Shown: piece by piece, positions 33,628-42,405 of the stretch
Position numbering within the stretch: the stretch's first letter is position 1
Layout: every line of letters starts with the position of its first letter
NCBI GenBank assembly: GCA_964603785.1
Contig: CAZRWD010000001.1
Coordinates: 372,001-436,000 of the forward strand
Source of the DNA: CAZRWD01 sp964603785
GTDB taxonomy: Bacteria > Fermentibacterota > Fermentibacteria > Fermentibacterales > Fermentibacteraceae
DNA: 64,000 nt
Reading direction: 5' to 3'
Translations under genes and position numbers: made by a program
The notes under the pieces: generated by a model
Databases searched by the model: none
What the model saw: only the letters and a program-made list of their open reading frames with translations
Told to the model about the DNA's origin: nothing

Positions 33628-34586
33628 CGGGGTGGGGCCTTCGGTCCGAGGAATGCCAGCGATGTCAGCATGAACACGATCGCCAATGACATCCAGATCA
33701 GGTGGACGCCGAATCCGGCGGTCACCAGGTTGTCGCCGGTGGCGCCCACCAGCGTGAATCCGGCCATCCATCCCGCCTCGGCCGTCCCGAGATTGAACAG
33801 GCCGTGAACCGGCAGGGCCATTATAAGGTCGGTCACCGCACCGGCAAAGAAGATCTGCCAGACGGGGGGCTCGACCAGTCCCACCGCCCTCGCCAGGGCC
33901 ACGAACATCGACAGCTTGAGCACCCAGGCCAGGAGCGAGGCCGCCGCCGACAGGGCGAACCCGAGCCTCCCGCGCCTCCAGATGGAGGAGGAGCTCCTGA
34001 GGTTCTCGAGGAACCTGCCCGCACCGGGGCCGACGAGGGGGATCCTGCGGACGAATCCTGCTCTGTCCAGCAGCATCGGCATTGCGGCGAGCCCGGCCAC
34101 GCCGGCCGCGATGGATATCAGGGCGAAGGGGACGAGGCTTCCCGCAGCACCTGCGGCCACGGCCGCCGAGACCACCAGGCCCAGGCAGACGAGGTCCTGC
34201 AGCTTGGAGAGTATGACGACGCCCGTGCCCTCGCCGGCGGGCAGGGAGGCGTAGCCCCGGAGGAGGCCCACCAGGGCGAGATCGGACAGCCTGACCGGGA
34301 GGAGGTGGCCGAGGCCGGCATGGAGGGCGGTGAGCGGCAGGGCCTTCCCCCGCCCCACCCTCCCCTCCGAGAGGAGCACGAGACGGACGGCCCGGAGGGC
34401 TATGCTCCCGGCGTAGAGAAGGGCGGCAAGCGCCGCCAGGCCGCGGTCCGCGGAGGCGAGGGACGCCATGACGGCTCCGGCCCGATTGCCGATGTCTCCG
34501 GAGGGACCGCCCAGGAGAAGCCATGTGAGCGCGATCCCGGCAGCTGTCGCGACGGCCGCTCTTGTGCGGTTGCCGGCGTTTGTCAA
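33624..34586 (-). CDS. Flippase-like membrane protein (LPG synthase TM/UPF0104 type)
   Basis: 320 residues from TTG behind GGGGGG. Six to eight hydrophobic segments (about 10-26, 47-66, 120-145, 147-168, 205-225, 240-255, 290-308) and the polar loop with LRAVRLVLL and GLGHLLPVRLSD fit the lysylphosphatidylglycerol synthase transmembrane family, which also includes flippase-like AglD2 proteins. There is no C-terminal synthase domain. It probably moves or modifies a lipid-linked sugar together with the FAD enzyme downstream. Confidence 0.72.
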   Translation of the reverse strand: MTNAGNRTRAAVATAAGIALTWLLLGGPSGDIGNRAGAVMASLASADRGLAALAALLYAGSIALRAVRLVLLSEGRVGRGKALPLTALHAGLGHLLPVRLSDLALVGLLRGYASLPAGEGTGVVILSKLQDLVCLGLVVSAAVAAGAAGSLVPFALISIAAGVAGLAAMPMLLDRAGFVRRIPLVGPGAGRFLENLRSSSSIWRRGRLGFALSAAASLLAWVLKLSMFVALARAVGLVEPPVWQIFFAGAVTDLIMALPVHGLFNLGTAEAGWMAGFTLVGATGDNLVTAGFGVHLIWMSLAIVFMLTSLAFLGPKAPPR

Positions 34587-34636
34587 TGTTCCCCCCGACG
34601 CAGGAGCTCAGGAAACCTCAAAGATCGGCCAAAGCT

Positions 34637-35539
34637 ATGCATCCTCCAGCCCTCCTTGTCGAGAGCCTGTCCAAGAGGTACGGCCGCATCCAGGCCCTCC
34701 GCCCCATGGATCTCGAGGTGCCCCGCGGCTCGGTCTTCGCCCTGCTCGGGAGCAACGGCGCAGGGAAGAGCACCTTCATGAAGGCCGTGCTCTCGCTCGT
34801 GAGGCCGGATTCGGGCCGGGCGCTCCTGCTCGGCGTTGACAGCCGCGATCCCGGATCGAGGATGCCGGTTCGCTACCTCCCGGAGATCATCCGCTTCCCG
34901 GGCAGGCTGAATCCTGCGCTGCTGCACCGCCATCTGTGCCGTGTCCGCGGGGAGGGCCGCCGGGAGGACCTCGTGGAGCGGCTCGAGGAGCTTCACTGCC
35001 CGGAGCTGATCGAAAGGCGCTTCTCCGACATGTCGCGCGGACAGGTCCAGAGGTGCGGCATAGCGCTCGCCTTCGCCGGGTCCCCCTCCATCCTGTTCCT
35101 GGACGAGCCCTCCAACGGCCTGGACCCCGAGGCCAGGATCATCCTGAGGGCGATGGTGCGCTCCGAGGCCGCGAAGGGCGCGACCGTGGTCATCAACTCC
35201 CATCTGCTCGGGGAGGTGGAGGCGGTCTGCGGGATGGCGGCCTTCCTCAGGACCGGGTCCATAGTCGCGTCCGGGGAGCTCGACTCGCTGGTGCGGCTCA
35301 CGGGCAAGGCCTGGGTGGCTACGACCGCCCCGGCCGGGATGGTCTCGCATCTCGCGGCACAGGGCTTCGAGGCCGTGCAGTCGGGAGCCGGGGTGGAGGC
35401 CGGACTCCCGGGGGACGACGGTTTCCGCAGGCTGACGGCCGCCGTTGCCGCTTCAGGCCTGCCCTTCACTTCCGTCGAGACCAGGAGGGAGAGCCTGGAG
35501 GACCTGTTCCTGCGACTGGCGTCGGAGGTGAGCCGGTGA
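34637..35539 (+). CDS. ABC transporter ATP-binding protein
   Basis: 300 residues. Walker A GSNGAGKST (about 38-46), signature DMSRGQVQRCGIAL, Walker B ILFLDEPSNGLDPEA and the H-loop INSHLLGEVE are intact. The signature LSGGQ is varied to MSRGQ, as in many CcmA/YxlF-type exporters. The C-terminal extension of about 80 residues is also typical. No clear ribosome site precedes the chosen ATG, and 34586 is an alternative start. It overlaps the permease gene (GTGA). Confidence 0.85.
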   Translation: MHPPALLVESLSKRYGRIQALRPMDLEVPRGSVFALLGSNGAGKSTFMKAVLSLVRPDSGRALLLGVDSRDPGSRMPVRYLPEIIRFPGRLNPALLHRHLCRVRGEGRREDLVERLEELHCPELIERRFSDMSRGQVQRCGIALAFAGSPSILFLDEPSNGLDPEARIILRAMVRSEAAKGATVVINSHLLGEVEAVCGMAAFLRTGSIVASGELDSLVRLTGKAWVATTAPAGMVSHLAAQGFEAVQSGAGVEAGLPGDDGFRRLTAAVAASGLPFTSVETRRESLEDLFLRLASEVSR

Positions 35540-36375
35540 ACCGCACCGCCGCGATCTTCGCATCGGGGGTAGGACAGCTCTCTCGATACAGGGTGATAAT
35601 CGTCTCGGTCGGCCTCGCGATCCTCTATCCGCTCCTGGTGGCCTTCCTGGCATCGAAGATCCCACCTCCGTCGGAGGGCGGCCCCCCGCCCGTCGAGGCG
35701 GCGATGGGGATCATCTTCATGGTCATCCCGATGGCAGCCACCCTGGCCACGGGCTTCATCGTGATCCTGGGTAGCTGCCTGCTGCCCGAGGAGATATCCG
35801 CCGGCAGGGCCGGCTTCTGGGCGGCGCAGCCCGTCTCCCGCAACGGCTTCTTCGCAGGGATGACCCTGGCCTCCCTCTTCCTCTGCCTCCTCATCACGAT
35901 CGTGCTGTTCCACGGCACCGCCCTGCTCGTCGGATCGACCCTCTCCTACACGCCGGCCAGCCTTCCCGCCGCGATCCTCGCCCCCCTGATGTGGACGGTC
36001 GTCAACCTCTCCCTGGTGACGCTCTTCTCTCTGCTGACCCCGAGGATAGCCTCGATCATCATCTGCCTCGCCATCGCCGGCATGGCCAACTTCCTGGGCG
36101 GCATGGGCCAGGTCGCGGACGCCCTTCCCGCGGGAGCGGCGCAGACGGTCTTCCGGACCGCCTCCCTGGTCAGCTTCCTCGTCTTCCCGGCCGATCCCCT
36201 CCTCAGGCTGTCCATGTACGGCATGAAGCCCCTGAACGCCGCATCGGAGCAGTTCATGGCATTCGTCGGGGTCGGGGGGATGCCCCCCGTATGGCAGGTG
36301 GCCTATGCGGCCGTCTGGAGCGGCGTGGTCGTCCTTCTCTCGGCCCTCAGGTTCAGGAGGATGGACCTGGTCTGA
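35536..36375 (+). CDS. ABC transporter permease
   Basis: 279 residues from GTG that overlaps the ATPase stop. There are six hydrophobic segments (about 21-40, 53-72, 103-125, 138-160, 165-190, 250-270) without a soluble domain, as in ABC-2-type permeases. The paired ATPase suggests an exporter; the substrate is not visible. The end overlaps the convergent aminopeptidase gene by 23 bp. Confidence 0.75.
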   Translation: MNRTAAIFASGVGQLSRYRVIIVSVGLAILYPLLVAFLASKIPPPSEGGPPPVEAAMGIIFMVIPMAATLATGFIVILGSCLLPEEISAGRAGFWAAQPVSRNGFFAGMTLASLFLCLLITIVLFHGTALLVGSTLSYTPASLPAAILAPLMWTVVNLSLVTLFSLLTPRIASIIICLAIAGMANFLGGMGQVADALPAGAAQTVFRTASLVSFLVFPADPLLRLSMYGMKPLNAASEQFMAFVGVGGMPPVWQVAYAAVWSGVVVLLSALRFRRMDLV

Positions 36376-37681
36376 CGCCCGGTGGCCCCGGGAGCCCCGG
36401 CACCCTGAAGGGTACCGAGCCGGAGAGGTGCCTGGCCAGGAGCGCGGTCATCCATCCGTGATCCATCGTCCCGGCGCATTCCCTGATCGAATGCATCGAG
36501 AGCATCGGATCACCCGCGTCGACGGCCAGCATGCCAAGGCGTGAGGCGACCATCGGGCCCACCGTGCTCCCGCACGGGATGTCGTTCCTGCTGGCGAAGT
36601 ACTGCAGCGGGACGTCCTCCGCCGCCGCGCAGGACTGCAGGTAGGACGCGGTCAGGGCGGAGGTGGCGTACCTCTCCTGCGCGCTGGACTTGATGACGGG
36701 CCCGCCGTTCAGTAAGGGTCTGTTGAGCCGGTCGTGCTTCGACTCGTAGCAGGGGTGAAGCGCATGAGCCCCGTCGACCGAGACCATGATGCTGGATGCG
36801 GCCGCGCGGTGGAGGGCTTCCTCCCCTCCGGCCATTCTCCTGAGCACGGAGTCGAGGAACCTCGAACCGGCTCCCGACGCCGTTCCGGACCCCACCTCCT
36901 CGTTGTCGAAGATGCATGCGACGGCGCATGCGGATGTGTCCGAGGCGGAGGCGATCGCCATCGTCGCGGCGTGGCTCATCGCGAGGTTGTCGAGCCCTCC
37001 GGCGAGTATGAACTCGCTCCTGAGCCCTCCGAACGCGGGGGGCTGGGCGTCGACCAGGTGGGCGGTCCACCCCGCTGATTCCGACGGCTCGACCCCCGCC
37101 GCCTCCAGGATCATGCCGGCCAGGTCCCCTTCCGTGAAACCGTCGAGAGCCGCCATGGGGAGAAGGTTCTCCTCCTTGTTGAAGGTGAACCCCTCCTCGT
37201 TGACCCCGCGGTTCAGGTGGAGGGCGGGTGTCGAGATCCGGCAGGCCGGTCCGCCTATCCTGTAGAGCCTCGGCTCGACGTCGCCCGCGGGCGTGCGGGC
37301 GAACACCGCGCCGGCTATCGAGAGGTCCCTGTCGAACCACGTCGCGAGTATTGGCGAGCCGTAGATCTCGCAGGAGAGCAGGCTGTAGCCGTGCTGGCTC
37401 CGCACGTGCCTCGGCTTGAGGCGGAACCCCGGGAAGTCGTCATGCGCCAGGGCAATGCGGAAGGAGGTGGCTTGTCCCGCCGGGGAGGCCGATCTGACGG
37501 CCACCAGCGAGCCCGCGTTCCTCACCGTGTAGAAGGCCGCCGGGAGGTCGTCATCCCAGATCGACGCCTCCGGCACATAGTCGAAGCCTGCGGCTTCGAG
37601 CCTCGCGGAGGCCGCCCGGACAGCGTGGGCCGGGGTCGGCGACTCTGTCATGAAGGCCAGTAGATCCTGCGGCGGTTCCAT
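36353..37681 (-). CDS. M18-family aminopeptidase
   Basis: 442 residues. The M18 zinc ligands appear in order: H in IALAHDDFPG (about 96-105), D in LAGGLDNLAM, EE in IFDNEEVGSGT, D in VSVDGAHALHP, and H in SMHSIRECAG near the C-terminus. M18 enzymes remove N-terminal residues, often Asp or Glu, in the cytoplasm. Length (442) is normal. Its stop lies inside the convergent permease gene. Confidence 0.87.
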   Translation of the reverse strand: MEPPQDLLAFMTESPTPAHAVRAASARLEAAGFDYVPEASIWDDDLPAAFYTVRNAGSLVAVRSASPAGQATSFRIALAHDDFPGFRLKPRHVRSQHGYSLLSCEIYGSPILATWFDRDLSIAGAVFARTPAGDVEPRLYRIGGPACRISTPALHLNRGVNEEGFTFNKEENLLPMAALDGFTEGDLAGMILEAAGVEPSESAGWTAHLVDAQPPAFGGLRSEFILAGGLDNLAMSHAATMAIASASDTSACAVACIFDNEEVGSGTASGAGSRFLDSVLRRMAGGEEALHRAAASSIMVSVDGAHALHPCYESKHDRLNRPLLNGGPVIKSSAQERYATSALTASYLQSCAAAEDVPLQYFASRNDIPCGSTVGPMVASRLGMLAVDAGDPMLSMHSIRECAGTMDHGWMTALLARHLSGSVPFRVPGLPGPPGVRPGPSS

Positions 37682-37684
37682 AAG

Positions 37685-40600
37685 CTAGCCACCCTCCCCG
37701 GCGCGCCCGGCGGCCTGCCGGGTCCCTGCGCCCGGCCTTCCCTCCATGCGCCCGGCAAGCCGCGTCCGGGGAACGGGCGGAGCCTGCCGCCCGACATGCC
37801 TTTCGCGGACCTGGAACATGAAAGCCTCCAGCCTCGCCTCGTTGTCGGTGTCCTCCTGGCCGTCGAAGGCCAGGTTGAGCCAGGGCAGCCCGGGATGGTC
37901 GCGTCTTATGCTCTTCGAGACAGCTGTCACGATGGTCCCGGGCAGGCACGTGAAGGGCAGGATGTTCACGGCGCCCTGGATGGCGCCCGCGGCCGCCAGG
38001 GCCACCGGCGCGCCTATGCAGAGCACGGCCTCTCCCCCGACGTTCTCCTTCATGTAAGGGGCGGCCGCCTGGAGAACCTGCGCGGCGGACGGATGCCGTC
38101 TACCGGCGAGAAGCCTTCGGAAGGGGCGTTCCATGGCATTTCTCACATGCCTCATGAGCAGGCCCTTTAGCAGTCCCGCGGCCGCCCGCACGGGTCTCCG
38201 TGCGGCGAGCGAGCGCTGCACGAAGGTGTGGTTCACGAACTCGAACCACTCCAGTATCCAGGTGGGCATCACCTCGCCCCCCAGGGCCTCGATCCTGTCC
38301 TCGGTGTTCGAATTGGCGTAGGGGTCGTGTCTCACGTAGATCTCTCCGAAGACCAGTATCAGGGGGCGGGGCTCGTCGCGCCTGGCCACGCCCTCCATCA
38401 TGCCGGCGGCGAGCCGCATGGCCTGGGGGATGCTCTCGCCCCTCTCCATCGCCTCCTCCAGGATGGAGATGCACGATTCGTAGGCCCTGAGCGCCTCCCC
38501 GGCGGTCCTCTCGTAGGGTCTTATCCTCCTGTAGGCCGACTTGAGGATGTCCGCGCATGCCGCCGACCTGAGCATGTCGAGCTGGAACGACGGGGTGCTC
38601 AGACCGGGGACGGAGGTGTAGGAATCCCGCGAGGAGGAGGTCACGATCGGGACATCCTCGAACCCCATCCTGTCCAGAAGGGTGCGGTGCCAGCTGCAGT
38701 ACTGGCCGAAGCGGCAGGGGCCCGAGGCGGTCCCCATGAAGAAGCCGGTGCGCGACGGGTCGCTGCCGCGAAGTATCTTCATCATGTTGCCCGAGGTGAT
38801 TATGGCCGGATAGCACTCCTTGCCCGAGGTGACCGCCCTTCCGAGGGCGACCGCCTCGGAGTCGGTGGGCGGCATCGCACGGGCATCGATCCCCCTCCTC
38901 CTGGCCGCTGCCGAGAGCAGCTTCGAGCCGTCCCCCATCAACGGCACCCAGATGGTCCTCCCGGCCGTATCCACGGGCCTCTCGGCGAAACCGCGGCAGG
39001 CGGGAGCCGGTATCCGGCCCCCCGCTGCCGAGAGGGAGTCCATGAATGCCTCGCAGCGGGTCACCATCCCGGCATCCGCCGCATGCTCGTCCGCCTCAAG
39101 CGTCAGGAACGGCTTGCCGGCCATCAGGGCGGCGAAGAAGTGGTGTATGAACGAGTCGGGACCGCACCCGAAGTTGGTTAGGTAGACTGCGTTCAGTCTC
39201 GGGTCCTCCCTCACGGCGAGGGCGGCGGCGAGTATCTTCTGCCCGTAGTGCCAGTACATGTTCGGGTGCAGTTCGGAGGCCCTGCGCAGGGGCAGGTCGA
39301 GCATCTCGGCCGGGATGACCGTGACCCCCATCCTCGAGAGCTTCGCGGGGAGCCCGGAGCTGACCGCGGGATCGCAGCCGTTGTAGGGCCTGCTCACTAT
39401 CACGAGAGCCCGTCCTCCGCGCCCCAGCCTCTCCAGGGCCGCGCGGCCGGAGGAGGCCAGGGACGACTCGAAGGCCTCCTGGGCGCGTTCCGCGGCGTCC
39501 AGCGAGGCCAGCGCCCGCTCGCGGCCCGCCCCCAGCCCCGCCGCGACCTCGATCAGGCCCGACCTCCAGTCGGCCAGGACGCCCGAGAAGTCCAGCACGG
39601 GGGAGATCAGCGAGACCCCCCTGCCGCCGAGCCCCAGGGAGGCCTCGAGCACGTAGGGCGACCCGGATACGTAGGGGCAGTTCTGGGCCTCGTCGAACCC
39701 CTCGTGCGGGAACGCCCTCAGCATCGAGGGGAGGAAGAGGTTCCTGACGCCCTTCCCGATCAGGTTCATCACATGGCCGTGGGCTATCTTGACCGGGAAG
39801 CAGGTCTCCGCGGCGACGTTCTCGACCCCGCTGTGGACGATCCCGGGGCTCGAGGGGTCCGAGAGGGCCACGTCGCAGCCGATGCCCTCGAAGAAGGCAC
39901 GGAAGAACGGGAAGTACTCCCAGAACCAGAGGGCCCTGGGGATCCCCACGGTCCTCGGTCCGGGCGCTCCTGCAGGCCGCCAGTCCCCGAGGAGCAGGGC
40001 CTCGCGGGTCTCGAAGAGGTTCTCGCCCGCTGCGGCGCCCTCCGGGCGCGCGGACTTCTCGTACTTCTCGCACCTGCCCCCGTGGAAGAGCGTCCTGCCG
40101 TCGTCGAGCGTGACGGTGTGGATCTCGCAGCAGTTGCTGCAGCCCCTGCAGGTGAAGCTCTCCTGCGTGTAGCCCGTGGCCGCCAGCTCGAAGCCCCTGA
40201 ATCCCGAGGGCGATCCGTCCGACCTGTCCCGGGCGAGCAGGGCGGCGCCGATGGCTCCGGTGACGTCGTGATGCGGGGGGACGGTCACGCTCGAGCCGAG
40301 CACCGCGTCGAAGGCGGCGACCACGCCCCTGTTGTGGGCGGTCCCGCCCTGGAAGAGTATCCTGCCGCCGGGCTTCCTGTCCCCCACCACCCTGTGCAGG
40401 TAGTTCTGGACTATCGAGTAGCAGAGGCCTCCGACCATGTTCTCGACGGTGGTGCCGGCCGCCTGGTGGGCGATCACGTCGCTCTCCATGAAGACGGTGC
40501 ACCTCTCGCCTAGGATCGCGGGTGCGGGCGACTCCAGCGCAACCGGACCGAAGTCGCGGATCCCCAGTCCGAGCTTCTCCGCCTGCTCCTCCAGGAAGGA

Positions 40601-41917
40601 GCCGGTCCCGGCCGCGCAGACCTTGTTCATCTCGAAGTCCACCACCCTGCCGTGCTCGATCCGGATGTACTTGGAGTCCTGGCCGCCGATCTCGAAGACC
40701 GTGTCCACGTCGGGGCAGGCTTCCACGGCGGCCCTGGCCTGGGCGGTTATCTCGTTCACTATCGTGTCGGCCCCGGTGAAGTCGCCGGTGAGGTACCTCC
40801 CCGAGCCGGTCACCCCCGCCGCCAGGATCTTCCTGTCGGCTCCGAGGACCCCGCCCACGAGGGAGAGGCCCCGCTTGACGGCCTCCAGCGGTCTGCCCGC
40901 AGTCATGAGGTATTCCCTCGCGACCACGGCGCCGTCACTTCCCAGGGCGACCACGTTCGTGCTTATCGATCCGACGTCGAGCCCCAGATAGACGGGTTCG
41001 TCCGGCCGGGCGGGTCTCACCGGGGACCGGGGCGGGTCGCTCCTCCAGCGGGCGAGAGGGGGATGGGCCCTGCCGGCCGTCCCGATGCTCGAGATAGCTC
41101 CCAGGCGCTGCAGGAACCCGTCGCCCGGCACGAATACCTGGTCCTCCTCCGCGGCGAGGGCGGCTCCTGCGGCCGTCAGCTCGGCGAAGTGGCGGGGCAC
41201 GGTGACCCCTCCCGGCACGTCCAGAAGGACCTCGCCGAAGGCCCTCACCATGCCGGCGCTGGCTGCGACACCGCCGACGAAGCCCACCGGCGGCCGGAAC
41301 TCCTTGCCGCTGGCGATAATGCTCTTGAAGTTCCTGGCCACGGCAAGGCACAGCCCGGCCACGATGTCCTCGGGAGGCGCGCCGACCTGCTGGAGATGAA
41401 TCATGTCCGACTTGGCGAAGACGCTGCATCTGCCGGCCACCCTGGGGGGTTTCCGGCACCTCAGGGCGAGGTCGCCCATCTCGGAGGGCTCCAGGCCCAG
41501 CCTGGCCGCCTGCTGGTCGAGGAAGGAGCCGGTCCCGGCCGCGCAGATGGAGTTCATGGAGAAGTCGTCGAAGATGCTCGTGCCGTCCTCGAGACGGAAG
41601 AGGAGGAGCTTCGAGTCCTGTCCGCCCATCTCTATGACCGACCTGAGATCCGGGTGCCATTCGGAGACGGCCGCGGCCAGGGCCACCACCTCGTTGACCG
41701 GACGCGCGCCTGCCGCATCGGAGCAGGCACGGGCGGCCGATCCGGTGAGGCACATCTGCATGCGCCTCCAACCGTCGATCCCGCCGAGGAGCACCGCGAG
41801 AGCCTCCGTCGGCCTGCCCAGGTGCCTCCTGTAGGCCGTACGGACTATCCTCCCGCCTTCCACGAGGGCGAGCTTCGTGCTTACGGAACCGAGATCGATC
41901 CCGAGGATGGGCTTCAT
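37685..41917 (-). CDS. Giant dehydratase-activase (BadF/HgdC) protein with two ATPase modules
   Basis: 1410 residues. Two activase domains are fused: the first (about 1-265) begins LGIDLGSVSTKLALVEG and the second (about 310-570) LGLDVGSISTNVVALG. Each carries the cluster-binding pair of the HgdC type, NSICAAGTGSF/GRCSVFAKSD and NKVCAAGTGSF/ERCTVFMESD. A Cys-rich linker (CRGCSNCCEIH, about residue 590) leads to a DUF2229 / CoA-enzyme-activase-like C-terminal half. Known HgdC proteins feed low-potential electrons, with ATP hydrolysis, to 2-hydroxyacyl-CoA dehydratases or benzoyl-CoA reductase. No partner enzyme gene is next to it. Confidence 0.85.
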   Translation of the reverse strand: MKPILGIDLGSVSTKLALVEGGRIVRTAYRRHLGRPTEALAVLLGGIDGWRRMQMCLTGSAARACSDAAGARPVNEVVALAAAVSEWHPDLRSVIEMGGQDSKLLLFRLEDGTSIFDDFSMNSICAAGTGSFLDQQAARLGLEPSEMGDLALRCRKPPRVAGRCSVFAKSDMIHLQQVGAPPEDIVAGLCLAVARNFKSIIASGKEFRPPVGFVGGVAASAGMVRAFGEVLLDVPGGVTVPRHFAELTAAGAALAAEEDQVFVPGDGFLQRLGAISSIGTAGRAHPPLARWRSDPPRSPVRPARPDEPVYLGLDVGSISTNVVALGSDGAVVAREYLMTAGRPLEAVKRGLSLVGGVLGADRKILAAGVTGSGRYLTGDFTGADTIVNEITAQARAAVEACPDVDTVFEIGGQDSKYIRIEHGRVVDFEMNKVCAAGTGSFLEEQAEKLGLGIRDFGPVALESPAPAILGERCTVFMESDVIAHQAAGTTVENMVGGLCYSIVQNYLHRVVGDRKPGGRILFQGGTAHNRGVVAAFDAVLGSSVTVPPHHDVTGAIGAALLARDRSDGSPSGFRGFELAATGYTQESFTCRGCSNCCEIHTVTLDDGRTLFHGGRCEKYEKSARPEGAAAGENLFETREALLLGDWRPAGAPGPRTVGIPRALWFWEYFPFFRAFFEGIGCDVALSDPSSPGIVHSGVENVAAETCFPVKIAHGHVMNLIGKGVRNLFLPSMLRAFPHEGFDEAQNCPYVSGSPYVLEASLGLGGRGVSLISPVLDFSGVLADWRSGLIEVAAGLGAGRERALASLDAAERAQEAFESSLASSGRAALERLGRGGRALVIVSRPYNGCDPAVSSGLPAKLSRMGVTVIPAEMLDLPLRRASELHPNMYWHYGQKILAAALAVREDPRLNAVYLTNFGCGPDSFIHHFFAALMAGKPFLTLEADEHAADAGMVTRCEAFMDSLSAAGGRIPAPACRGFAERPVDTAGRTIWVPLMGDGSKLLSAAARRRGIDARAMPPTDSEAVALGRAVTSGKECYPAIITSGNMMKILRGSDPSRTGFFMGTASGPCRFGQYCSWHRTLLDRMGFEDVPIVTSSSRDSYTSVPGLSTPSFQLDMLRSAACADILKSAYRRIRPYERTAGEALRAYESCISILEEAMERGESIPQAMRLAAGMMEGVARRDEPRPLILVFGEIYVRHDPYANSNTEDRIEALGGEVMPTWILEWFEFVNHTFVQRSLAARRPVRAAAGLLKGLLMRHVRNAMERPFRRLLAGRRHPSAAQVLQAAAPYMKENVGGEAVLCIGAPVALAAAGAIQGAVNILPFTCLPGTIVTAVSKSIRRDHPGLPWLNLAFDGQEDTDNEARLEAFMFQVRERHVGRQAPPVPRTRLAGRMEGRPGAGTRQAAGRAGEGG

Positions 41918-41963
41918 GCGTTCTCCAGGTCCCGGCGGAGCGCGGGAGGGCGCCCGGCCTTCG

Positions 41964-42302
41964 TCAGATGCTGTACTTGATGCTGGTCGCCTCGCCGGTT
42001 ATCCAGACCGAGACGGAGGAGGCGCTGTCGCACCCCGCGGGTATCTCGAGCGTGTCCGTGTAGGACATGCCCCCCGAGGAGTAGGAGATCACCAGCCGGC
42101 CGGTCAGGGGCACCGTAAGGCGCTCGCGCACCATGTGCCCGGGCAGTATCTCCTCCCACTGGAAGGGGATTCCGGAGATGGTGAGGCTCACCCCGGTCAG
42201 GGGCGCGGTGGAGTCGTTCGCGACCTCCACCCTTGTGCCTCCGCCGCAGCCGGCCGCCAGGGCCATCGCTGCGAGCAGGGCCGAGGGAACGATGCGCTTC
42301 AT
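41964..42302 (-). CDS. Small lipoprotein of unknown function
   Basis: 112 residues from the ATG behind GGAGGT. The signal peptide ends in LAAGC, a good lipobox, and the mature part is a small beta-rich domain (RVEVANDSTAPLTGVSLTI onward). No family was recognised. It is divergent from the AP-superfamily gene at 42406, with a shared short control region of about 100 bp. Confidence 0.7.
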   Translation of the reverse strand: MKRIVPSALLAAMALAAGCGGGTRVEVANDSTAPLTGVSLTISGIPFQWEEILPGHMVRERLTVPLTGRLVISYSSGGMSYTDTLEIPAGCDSASSVSVWITGEATSIKYSI

Positions 42303-42371
42303 CCATCGACCTCCGACGGGAACTTCCTCGCTGGCGAGGGGTCTGATTCTGTCGGTCAACCGTCGCAGGAC

Positions 42372-42377
42372 TATAAT
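42372..42377 (+). promoter_or_regulatory. TATAAT -10 box of the AP-superfamily operon
   Basis: An exact TATAAT lies 28 nt before CTG 42406. The -35 region (CTGTCG near 42349) is poor. The box sits in a small palindrome CTATAATAG, so it could serve either strand. The AGGAGG ribosome site at 42395-42400 follows. Confidence 0.45.
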
Positions 42378-42405
42378 AGAGTTCACACATCCCGAGGAGG
42401 ATCGA

